Below, piece by piece: positions 1-6,283 of a stretch of 6,283 nucleotides of DNA. The notes below the pieces were generated by a model. It saw only the letters and a program-made list of their open reading frames with translations. It was not told where the DNA came from and did not search any database. This DNA comes from an uncultured Actinomycetes bacterium (GTDB lineage Bacteria; Actinomycetota; Acidimicrobiia; Acidimicrobiales; RAAP-2), in contig CAITOG010000163.1 of NCBI GenBank assembly GCA_903893955.1, forward strand, positions 1 through 6,283, written 5' to 3'. Positions within the stretch are counted from its first letter, which is position 1. Each line of letters starts with the position of its first letter. A program made the translations under genes and the position numbers.

Positions 1-2
1 GC

Positions 3-3000
3 ATCATCTTCGTTGGCTTCGCCCCGGTGCTCTGGATCCTCTACGCCTGGCTCGTCGAGAGAGAGGTGGCCTGGCGTCGCGTGCTCATCACGACCTCACA
101 GATCGCAGTGCTGACCATCGGTGTCTGCCTCTGGTGGGTCATCGGGCTCGCCATCGAGGCGGGCTTCGGCGTCGATGTCCTCAAGTACACCGAGACCGTG
201 GTGGCGACTTCAGGCGGTTCCAGCTCAGCCGAGGTCCTTCGGGGGCTGGGCTACTGGTATTTCTACGGCACTGACCGCCTTGGTCCGTGGACCAACGCCG
301 CTGTCTGGCTCACCCAGAGCATCCCCACGCTCCTCGCATCCTACGCAGTCCCCTTCCTTGCGCTCCTCGCCGGCCTCCTCGCACGGTGGCGCCACCGCAG
401 CTACTTCATCCTGCTGATCGTTGTCGGCACCGTGTGGTCGGTCGGCGCTCATCCCTTCACCTCGCCGACGGCGATCGGAGGTCTGCTCAAGACCTTCATG
501 ACGACGACGACCGCAGGTCTGGCACTGCGCAGCACCGATCGCGCGACGCCACTCATCATCCTCGGCCTCTCGGTACTGCTGGGCGCTGGTCTGGCGGCGA
601 TCCACGAGCGCTTCCCACGAGCAGCAGTCCCGGTGACGCTGCTCGCCATCGTGATCATCCTGGCAAACACCACTCCGTTGCTCAGGGGTGGCTTCATCGC
701 GAACGACTTCACACAGCCGGCCACGTTGCCCAAGGCCGAGACGGATGCGGTCGCCTACCTCAACAGCGTGAACCCGGGCACGAGGGTGCTCGCATTGCCA
801 GGTAACGATTTCGCCTCATTCCGCTGGGGCAACACTGTCGACAGCCCACAGCCGGCCTCTCTGACACGACCCTTCCTCATCCACGAGCAGCAGGTGATGG
901 GATCGATGGCCACCGCCGACATGCTTTATGCGCTCGATGAGCCGGTGCAAGACCATATCGCTGACCCGGCAGCGATCGCTCCGATCGCTCGCCTCCTCAG
1001 CGTCGGCAATCTGCTCATCGAGTACGACACGCAGTACGAGCACTTTGGCCAGCCCCACCCGCAGAGCATCGCCGGGATGCTGACGCCGACCCCGACGGGT
1101 CTGACTGGACCGACCAACTTCGGATCCACCAAGCCCAATGTCTCGATCTATCCGACGCTCGATGAGCAGGATCTCGCTCTCGGGCACGCGCCGGTCCCAC
1201 TGCCCAAGGTCGCCGTCTATGGCGTCACGGCACCGCGGCCGTTGCTGCGGGCCGAGTCGGATCACGGCGCCCTCATCGTCTCCGGCGACGGAACGGGCCT
1301 TGAGAACATGGCCAGCACCGGATTGCTCGACACGTCGAGCGCGATCTTCTTCAGCGGGACCCTGGCCAAGGATCCCGGGAGAATCGCATCTCTTCTCAAG
1401 AACGGTGGTGCGATCACCGTCACTGACACCAATCGAAAGCAGGGCTTTCGATGGGACACCATTACGTCCACCGCTGGCGCCACTGAGACTGCGAGCGAGA
1501 ACCCCCAGAAGACGGATCCCACCGATGCGCCCATCGAACTCTTCCCCACCGCCCACCTCAACGCCAAGACGATCGCCTCCTACCTGGGAGCGACCTCGGT
1601 TGAAGCCAGCTCCTATGGGAGCCCCTTTGACTATGCCGCCGAGGACCGGCCGTATTCAGCGCTCGACGGCAACCTCGACACAGCGTGGCGGACCGGCATC
1701 TTCGCTGACCCCCGTGGCCAGTGGTGGCAGGTGCGCCTCTCGTCGCCCGCCACGACGGACCACATCACACTCGTCCAACCTCAGTCTGGAGACCTCTATC
1801 GGCACATCACGAAGGTCACGTTGAGCTTCGATGGCGGCCGACGAGTGACTGCGACGCTCGGTGCCTCGTCGCTGGAACCCGGTGGCCAGGTCATCTCCTT
1901 CCCCACCCGGAGCTTTCGCACCCTGCGGGTGATGATCGACCGCACCACCCATGCCGCTGCGCAAGGAAGCGCCGCGTCAGCGGTCGGGTTCGCCGAGATC
2001 CAGATCCCTGGCCACACCGTCACCGAGGCCATCTCGATGCCGACCGACCTGACGTCCAAGCTCGGAGCGTCGTCGAGCGCCAACCGGCTCAGCTACCTGA
2101 TGACGAGGTGGCGCACGAGCCCGTATCCGACACGCTCTGACCCAGAGGTCGCCATCGATCGCGTCTTCTCGGTGCCGACACAACGGACCTTCACGCTCTC
2201 CGGGGACGCCACCGTCTCGCCGCTCATCCCCGACGACCAGATCGACAAGCTGCTCGGCAGGACCTCGACCAGCGGTGTCCAGGTCGTCGCCTTCTCGAGC
2301 GGCAGGCTCCCGGGTTCGCTGCGAAACACCGCCTCGACCACCCTCGACGGCGATCCCGCCACCTACTGGCAGCCAGGTTTTGACAGTGCCACCAAGCGCA
2401 AGGCGTGGCTCCAGTACGACCTGTCGAAGCCGATCACCCTCTCCACGTTCCCATTGACCATCGTCGACGATGGTCAGCACTCTGTCCCAACCTCGATGAC
2501 GATCTCCTCAGGGGCCGAGAGCCGCACCGTGGCGATCCCTCCGGTCACGCAGGGCACCACGCCGGGGAGCGTCGACACGGTCAGCGTGTCGTTTCCGCCG
2601 CTCACGGGCGCGCAGATCCGACTGACCTTCGACACCTTCGACAAGCGGACGACCACGAACTTCAACACGACCATCCCCCTGGTGGATCCGATCGGGATCG
2701 CCGAGGTCGGATTGCCTGGCGTCCACCTCTCGCCACTGCCGCTCACCGTTCCTGCGGTCTGCCACCCCAACCTGGTCTCCATCGACGGACAGCCCGAGAG
2801 CGTGGTCGTCGAGGGGACCACCGCAGCAGCGCTTGACCTCAGGCCGCTGTCGCTCGTCGCATGTGGGGCGTCTGCCAACGGTGTCGGGCTCACCGCCGGC
2901 ACCCATCTGCTGGAGACCGCGATCGGCCACAGCGACCTGACCGGGTGGAACGTCGATCAGGTCCTGCTCGATTCGTGGCCTGGTGGCAGCATCGGTCCGG

Positions 3001-4016
3001 TGCCTGTCGAGGGAGCGGTCCCGGCGACCCAGCCTGGCGCAGTACCGTCGGTCAAACCCCACCTGGGCACGACGTCCGCCCGCGCTCACGTGACCCACGT
3101 GCACGGCCCATTCACCATGGTGCTTGGCGAGAGCATCAACGCGGGATGGCATGCGACGGCCACCGCCACCGGCAGTGATGGGGTGTCACGCTCGGTCGAT
3201 CTCGGGCCACCACTGCTGGCCGACGGTCTCGCCAACAGCTGGCACGTGTCGAATCACGTCCTCGCCGAGCTCCACCTCTCAACGCTGCCCGAGCAAGGTG
3301 CGACGCTGACGATCGAGCTGCACTGGAAGCCACAGTCCCTGATGGTTCTTGGTTTCGTCATCTCAGGGTTGGCCCTGCTGGCGGTGCTGGTCCTGATCGT
3401 GTGGCCCCGTCGACGCCGAGCGAGGAGCGCACCCGAGTCCGAGGTGGCCGAGCCTGCAACTGGCGCCACTCGAGCTGAGATCCAACGGCAACGTCGAAGT
3501 GGGCGCAGCACTGCCCTCGCTGCCGACCACGCCAGGACACGTGTGGCGACCGACTTCGATGCCCGACCCCCCGAGCCTGACGCCGTCCCGCAGCTCATCA
3601 CGCCGTTCACGCCCGGCCGAGTGCGAGCGCGTTGGTGGGTTGCACTTGTCGCCGCAGTGCTCTCGGGGGCTGTGGGCACCGCCATCGCTGGGCCGCTCGC
3701 CGGCGGTCTCGCTGGTGGCGTCGTCCTCGTTGGGCTGCTGCTCAGGTGGCTCCGAGGGCTCGCCGGGATCGCGTCGCTTGGATTCTTCGTGGCATCAGTG
3801 GCCTCGATCGTCTCGATCCAGACATCCTCACCATTCGGCGTGGGCGACTGGCCCGCATACTTCTCGCAGGCCGGCACCTTGATGTGGGTTTCGATCGTGC
3901 TCTACGGCGGCGACGCTGTGATCAGTGCGGTCGAGCGCAAGGAATTCCTCAGGGAGCAGGCGGCGCAGCATCGACCAGCGCCGCCAGAGCAACCCGAGCC
4001 GTCTCATCCCAGCTGA
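3..4016 (+). CDS. AftD-like (DUF3367) arabinofuranosyltransferase family membrane protein, 5' end missing
   Basis: The frame is open to the left edge (8 sense codons precede the GTG at 27), so the start lies outside; 1337 residues are visible. Residues below count from the GTG at 27. Known AftD enzymes are GT-C transferases that add arabinofuranose from decaprenyl-phospho-arabinose to envelope arabinan on the outer membrane face. Family-like signatures are KYTETV (53-58), GYWYFYG (75-81), LRSTDRATPL (167-176), ALPGNDFASFRWG (256-268), GDGTGL (420-425) and TDTNRKQGFRW (466-476). Several membrane helices lie before residue 215. A large exported region follows, with two discoidin/F5-8C-like carbohydrate-binding-type domains (about 525-662 and 751-898), each carrying a DG-x(3)-T-x-W type motif (547-554, 774-781). 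Next come a Cys912/Cys946 region and a GW..A/DG...W domain (1035-1072). A helix (1105-1126), an RRRR stop, a polar linker, about four helices (1203-1297) and a Pro-rich tail end the protein. The usual GT-C catalytic acidic residues should lie upstream. The family call is strong; the actual sugar and acceptor are unknown, so aftD is not assigned. Confidence 0.86.
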   Translation: MIFVGFAPVLWILYAWLVEREVAWRRVLITTSQIAVLTIGVCLWWVIGLAIEAGFGVDVLKYTETVVATSGGSSSAEVLRGLGYWYFYGTDRLGPWTNAAVWLTQSIPTLLASYAVPFLALLAGLLARWRHRSYFILLIVVGTVWSVGAHPFTSPTAIGGLLKTFMTTTTAGLALRSTDRATPLIILGLSVLLGAGLAAIHERFPRAAVPVTLLAIVIILANTTPLLRGGFIANDFTQPATLPKAETDAVAYLNSVNPGTRVLALPGNDFASFRWGNTVDSPQPASLTRPFLIHEQQVMGSMATADMLYALDEPVQDHIADPAAIAPIARLLSVGNLLIEYDTQYEHFGQPHPQSIAGMLTPTPTGLTGPTNFGSTKPNVSIYPTLDEQDLALGHAPVPLPKVAVYGVTAPRPLLRAESDHGALIVSGDGTGLENMASTGLLDTSSAIFFSGTLAKDPGRIASLLKNGGAITVTDTNRKQGFRWDTITSTAGATETASENPQKTDPTDAPIELFPTAHLNAKTIASYLGATSVEASSYGSPFDYAAEDRPYSALDGNLDTAWRTGIFADPRGQWWQVRLSSPATTDHITLVQPQSGDLYRHITKVTLSFDGGRRVTATLGASSLEPGGQVISFPTRSFRTLRVMIDRTTHAAAQGSAASAVGFAEIQIPGHTVTEAISMPTDLTSKLGASSSANRLSYLMTRWRTSPYPTRSDPEVAIDRVFSVPTQRTFTLSGDATVSPLIPDDQIDKLLGRTSTSGVQVVAFSSGRLPGSLRNTASTTLDGDPATYWQPGFDSATKRKAWLQYDLSKPITLSTFPLTIVDDGQHSVPTSMTISSGAESRTVAIPPVTQGTTPGSVDTVSVSFPPLTGAQIRLTFDTFDKRTTTNFNTTIPLVDPIGIAEVGLPGVHLSPLPLTVPAVCHPNLVSIDGQPESVVVEGTTAAALDLRPLSLVACGASANGVGLTAGTHLLETAIGHSDLTGWNVDQVLLDSWPGGSIGPVPVEGAVPATQPGAVPSVKPHLGTTSARAHVTHVHGPFTMVLGESINAGWHATATATGSDGVSRSVDLGPPLLADGLANSWHVSNHVLAELHLSTLPEQGATLTIELHWKPQSLMVLGFVISGLALLAVLVLIVWPRRRRARSAPESEVAEPATGATRAEIQRQRRSGRSTALAADHARTRVATDFDARPPEPDAVPQLITPFTPGRVRARWWVALVAAVLSGAVGTAIAGPLAGGLAGGVVLVGLLLRWLRGLAGIASLGFFVASVASIVSIQTSSPFGVGDWPAYFSQAGTLMWVSIVLYGGDAVISAVERKEFLREQAAQHRPAPPEQPEPSHPS
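1432..1452. repeat. Perfect 9-bp inverted repeat with 3-base loop inside the AftD-like gene
   Basis: ATCGAAAGC at 1432-1440 is followed by AGG and then by its exact complement GCTTTCGAT at 1444-1452. It lies wholly within coding sequence, across codons for NRKQGFRW (residues 469-476) of the conserved TDTNR segment. No T-run follows on either strand, so a Rho-independent terminator is not supported. It may be chance arising from codon choice, or a local mRNA hairpin. Confidence 0.6.
3949..4016. other. Tail-to-tail coding overlap of convergent genes
   Basis: The AftD-like gene (+) ends with TGA at 4014-4016, and the GT4 gene (-) ends with TGA, seen as TCA at 3949-3951 on the + strand. The shared 68 bases encode the Pro/Glu-rich tail of the AftD-like protein on one strand and the final helix region plus AAPPAP tail of the glycosyltransferase on the other. 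No intergenic terminator can exist here, so any terminator must lie inside the opposing gene. Confidence 0.9.
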
Positions 4017-5109
4017 ACATCCCTGAACGCTCGAGCGCGCAGTCAGAGAGCCGGAGCCGGAGATCCTCATCGAGCAAGACAGCTGCGACCGTCTCCCCGA
4101 GGCTGCTGACGTCATGGACCAACAGACCGCTCTTGTCGTCCTCGACAGCATCGCTGTGGCCCGCGATCGCTGTCGCCACGGCGGGAGTCCCGCACGCCGC
4201 CGCCTCGGTCAGCGTCATCCCCCACCCCTCTCGGATCGAGGCAGACACGACGCACCAGGCGCGCTGATACCACGACACCAGCTCGTCGCTGTCGACGAAG
4301 CCCGCCAGCGAGATCCAGCTCTCTGCACCGAGCGACCGAATCTGGGATTCGAGGTGAGAGCGCTCATAGCCCTCGCCGATGATGACGAGCTCGAGGTCGG
4401 GGACGCGGCGTCTGGCCTGGGCCATCTCCTGGATCACCAGATCGAAGCGCTTGACCGGCACCAGGCGACCAACTGCGACAACGAGCGGCGTCGCTGAGCG
4501 CTGCGTGCCCGGCACGTATTGCGGCCCGATGCCTGGTGGCGCCACCGTCACCTGATCCGGCGGCAGGTGCAGTCGCTCGATGATCTCGTTGCGCGACGAC
4601 GCCGAGAGCGTGACGATGCGCTCTCGGCGGTAGAAGGGCGGAGCGAAGCGGCGCTCGATCAGGTCGCCGACCCGCCCGAGGGTGCCCGGGAGCGCCATCT
4701 GCCACATCTCTTCGTGGACGTGGTGCAAGAAGGTGACCCGGGGTCCCTTCCACCACACAGGCGACAGGAACGGCATCCCATTCCAGATCTCCACGAGCGC
4801 GTCACCGGGAGAGACTCGTTGGCGCATCCCGGCAGCGATGACCGAGGGGAAGACGCCGTAGCGGCCGCTTCGGCGCTCGATGCTGTAGCCATCGCGGGTC
4901 GTCGTCGAGGCACGGCCTGCGATGGCCGAGGTGCGCGACGTCACCTCGATCCCGGCGGCAGCCCAGCGACGAGCGACCTCGTGGGCGTGGAGCTCGGATC
5001 CGCCGGCCTCAGGATCGTCGAGGTCACGCCACGCAACCATGTGGATGCGAGAGATGCCGGCAGCATCGGCCATCGCGCTCAGACGCTCTGAGCTCGCCTC
5101 CTCTGCCAT
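3949..5109 (-). CDS. GT4-type (GT-B fold) glycosyltransferase
   Basis: This is a complete 386-residue protein, a normal length for GT4 retaining glycosyltransferases, with no signal peptide or membrane helix, so probably cytoplasmic or membrane-peripheral. The N-terminal acceptor-side domain begins IHMVAWRDLDDPEAGGSE, with the GG loop at 36-37 and an HHVHEEMW segment at 129-136. The link SASSRNEII (169-177) and VAPPGIG (189-195) lead into the C-terminal donor domain. That domain has VGRLVPVKRFD (213-223) and the E-x7-E motif in REGWGMTLTEAAACGTP (Glu294 and Glu302), typical of NDP-sugar binding. The ATG at 5109 is chosen because GGGTGAGG lies five bases upstream. An in-frame extension to 5331 would run inside the flippase gene and has an unlike composition; an ATG at 5073 lacks a ribosome binding site. 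The gene follows the flippase gene by 55 bases on the same strand, suggesting an envelope polysaccharide operon. Its last codons overlap the convergent AftD-like gene. Donor sugar and acceptor cannot be read from the sequence. Confidence 0.9.
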   Translation of the reverse strand: MAEEASSERLSAMADAAGISRIHMVAWRDLDDPEAGGSELHAHEVARRWAAAGIEVTSRTSAIAGRASTTTRDGYSIERRSGRYGVFPSVIAAGMRQRVSPGDALVEIWNGMPFLSPVWWKGPRVTFLHHVHEEMWQMALPGTLGRVGDLIERRFAPPFYRRERIVTLSASSRNEIIERLHLPPDQVTVAPPGIGPQYVPGTQRSATPLVVAVGRLVPVKRFDLVIQEMAQARRRVPDLELVIIGEGYERSHLESQIRSLGAESWISLAGFVDSDELVSWYQRAWCVVSASIREGWGMTLTEAAACGTPAVATAIAGHSDAVEDDKSGLLVHDVSSLGETVAAVLLDEDLRLRLSDCALERSGMFSWDETARVALAALVDAAPPAP

Positions 5110-5114
5110 CAACG

Positions 5115-5122
5115 CCTCACCC
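5115..5122 (-). promoter_or_regulatory. Ribosome binding site of the GT4 gene
   Basis: Read on the - strand, GGGTGAGG ends five bases before the ATG at 5109 and is a good Shine-Dalgarno match. It decides the start of the glycosyltransferase against the longer frame open to 5331 and the internal ATG at 5073. It sits in the 55-base gap (5110-5164) after the flippase stop. I see no convincing promoter in this gap. A 6-bp stem (5128-5133 with 5148-5153) around a 14-base loop has no following T-run, so I do not call it a terminator. The gap therefore fits read-through from the flippase gene. Confidence 0.7.
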
Positions 5123-5164
5123 TTCCGGTCGCACGAGCGCGTTCGGCTGCGACGCTGAGCGACT

Positions 5165-6283
5165 TTAGCCGTCAGACCGTCGTGCAGAACGAGAAGGCAG
5201 GCGGTTTCGATGGACCCAGCTGAAGCATGCGGTGAGCACCACCAGGATGCACGCCTGCACGGCGAAGTCGTTGCGAGCTGTCGCCACAGGATCGCCGTTC
5301 GCAACGATGACGGCGAGCGTCGTGGCGGCACCCCCGACGACGAGGATCGCTGCGATCCAACGACGTCCGATGGCCATGATGTACATCGACAGGATCACGG
5401 TCAGGCTCAGGCAGATCATCGCGCCGACCAATGGCGCGAAGGCTGCCTCGGCGCCGAGGTAGCGAGAGGAGAAGACGAGCGTGAGCAGCAGACGAGGAAA
5501 GAACACTGCCGCGATGACGAGTGACAAGGCTGGCACCGACAGCAATGTGACGGCGACGATCATCTGGCGGAGCGCATGGCCCCCGCGATGCCAGCGGATC
5601 GCCGCTTCAGGCAGCAGGTAGCTGCCCAGCACAACTGCGCCGTAGACGATGGCCTTGGAGGCTACCGACACCGCCGCGTACGAGCCGCTGGCCGCCGGGT
5701 TCTGTCGGCCGAGGACGATGATGTCGATGTTTTGGAGGAGCGCAAGCATCGCCAGGGTGATGAGGGCGGTGACCAGGTCGACCCACAGGACCCTGCGAAG
5801 CTCTGGGGGTGCGCTCAGGTGGTCATCTCGCCGGAGGTGGCCGAGCCACGACTTGATCGAGGCCACGGGGGTGAGGAGTCGGCGCCAGCCGAGGGCTTCC
5901 TCGTCGGCAGACTCCAATGTCTCGGCGTCCCATGCCCTGTCGGCCGAGACACGAGCGTGGACCGCGGTGATGATCTCGGCGAGCAAGATGCCACACGCGA
6001 TGCCTGAGGCGCCGGTCCCGAGGACCACGAAGACGATCACCATCACGGTGCGCGACACACCTTCGACGATGAGATTCTTCGCCAACGTCGGGTAGTCACG
6101 ATGGGCCTGGAGAAGGCCCCGATCGAGCGAGAGCAGGATCCACACCGCTCCAGCGCCGATGATCGCGACGACGCCGATGGCGTTCGGCTGACCGAGTGCA
6201 TCTGCCAGCAGCTGGCCGCCTGCGATGACGGCGATGAAGAAGATCAGTGCGGCAATGGTTCCCTGCGTATGGACTCGTCGGGC
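5165..6283 (-). CDS. Wzx/MOP-type polysaccharide flippase, 5' end missing
   Basis: The frame is open to the right edge, so the start is outside; 372 residues are visible, counted here from the edge. A GTG at 6145 is internal, because the hydrophobic protein continues upstream of it. The product is an integral membrane protein. Hydrophobic segments appear near 9-27, 36-54, 76-93, 94-108, 167-185, 200-222, 240-262, 280-304, 307-327 and 338-356. LDRGLLQAHRDYPTLAKN (53-70) and QNIDIIVLGRQNPAASGSYAA (184-204) resemble the corresponding parts of oligosaccharide flippases of the MOP/MVF superfamily, which move lipid-linked saccharides from the cytoplasmic to the outer face. Four helices precede the central hydrophilic loop (110-164) and about six follow, so roughly two N-terminal helices are probably missing from a 6+6 fold. 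The central loop is long and holds an acidic cluster near 119-130. The C-terminus is a short basic tail ending in TAA at 5165. A MATE- or MurJ-like relative is the main alternative; the downstream glycosyltransferase favours polysaccharide export. Confidence 0.85.
   Translation of the reverse strand, partial: ARRVHTQGTIAALIFFIAVIAGGQLLADALGQPNAIGVVAIIGAGAVWILLSLDRGLLQAHRDYPTLAKNLIVEGVSRTVMVIVFVVLGTGASGIACGILLAEIITAVHARVSADRAWDAETLESADEEALGWRRLLTPVASIKSWLGHLRRDDHLSAPPELRRVLWVDLVTALITLAMLALLQNIDIIVLGRQNPAASGSYAAVSVASKAIVYGAVVLGSYLLPEAAIRWHRGGHALRQMIVAVTLLSVPALSLVIAAVFFPRLLLTLVFSSRYLGAEAAFAPLVGAMICLSLTVILSMYIMAIGRRWIAAILVVGGAATTLAVIVANGDPVATARNDFAVQACILVVLTACFSWVHRNRLPSRSARRSDG

Noticed and set aside
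499..510. Short ACG/GAC triplet run
   Set aside because: Only about four copies, encoding a Thr run within a family-conserved membrane segment; no sign of a functional repeat.
816..1556. A 246-codon open frame on the - strand inside the AftD-like gene
   Set aside because: It is opposite conserved AftD-like segments, its Arg/Gly-rich translation shows no recognisable domain, and long antisense frames are expected in high-GC coding DNA.
3087..3101. Two CACGTG hexamers three bases apart
   Set aside because: They lie deep in coding sequence (the AHVTHVHG segment) with no gene start nearby, so a regulatory role is unsupported.
2508..3152. A 214-codon open frame on the - strand inside the AftD-like gene
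   Set aside because: Its translation is Arg/Asp/Gly-rich without domain or membrane pattern, as expected for a shadow frame of a GC-rich gene.
4028..4037. 10-base palindrome CGCTCGAGCG just after the AftD-like stop codon
   Set aside because: It has no loop or T-run, lies within GT4 codons, and such GC palindromes are common at this base composition.
4519..5091. A 190-codon open frame on the + strand opposite the GT4 gene
   Set aside because: It lies antisense to clear GT4 motifs and its composition is typical of an antisense shadow.
5128..5153. Possible terminator hairpin between the flippase and GT4 genes
   Set aside because: The stem is only 6 bp around a 14-base loop and no T-run follows, so it is not convincing.
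5110..5331. In-frame N-terminal extension of the GT4 gene into the flippase gene
   Set aside because: The extra 74 residues read the flippase coding sequence in another frame, lack resemblance to GT4 N-termini, and the ATG at 5109 has a good ribosome binding site.

Overview
This is a high-GC window, almost wholly coding, that looks chromosomal and actinobacterial (Actinomycetota). Two things suggest this: the strong G/C third-position bias, and a very large membrane protein of the AftD/DUF3367 arabinofuranosyltransferase family, which is characteristic of that phylum. I cannot place the organism more precisely; a non-mycobacterial lineage such as the Acidimicrobiia is possible but only a guess.

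Layout. From the left edge to 4016 (+ strand) runs the 3' part of an AftD-like GT-C glycosyltransferase gene. Its start, and probably its catalytic N-terminal membrane region, lie outside the window. On the - strand, reading in from the right edge, are the 3' part of a polysaccharide flippase of the Wzx/MOP type (6283 down to 5165) and then a complete GT-B family 4 glycosyltransferase (5109 down to 3949). The two - strand genes are 55 bases apart and could be co-transcribed. The family 4 gene and the AftD-like gene converge and overlap tail to tail by 68 bases (3949-4016).

How the genes fit together. All three products belong to envelope glycan assembly. A cytoplasmic GT4 enzyme would build a lipid-linked saccharide from a nucleotide sugar, a flippase would move it across the membrane, and an AftD-like enzyme would act on the outer face with a polyprenyl-phosphate sugar donor. 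That the three serve one glycan is inferred from proximity and family knowledge. The convergent layout means the AftD-like gene is in a different transcription unit from the other two.

Non-coding content. The only gene-free stretch is 5110-5164, which holds a good ribosome binding site for the GT4 gene. I see no RNA genes, mobile elements, CRISPR arrays, attachment sites or convincing terminators. I found no sign of a novel multi-gene system; the notable points are the overlapping convergent gene ends, a perfect intragenic inverted repeat, and architectural details of the AftD-like protein.
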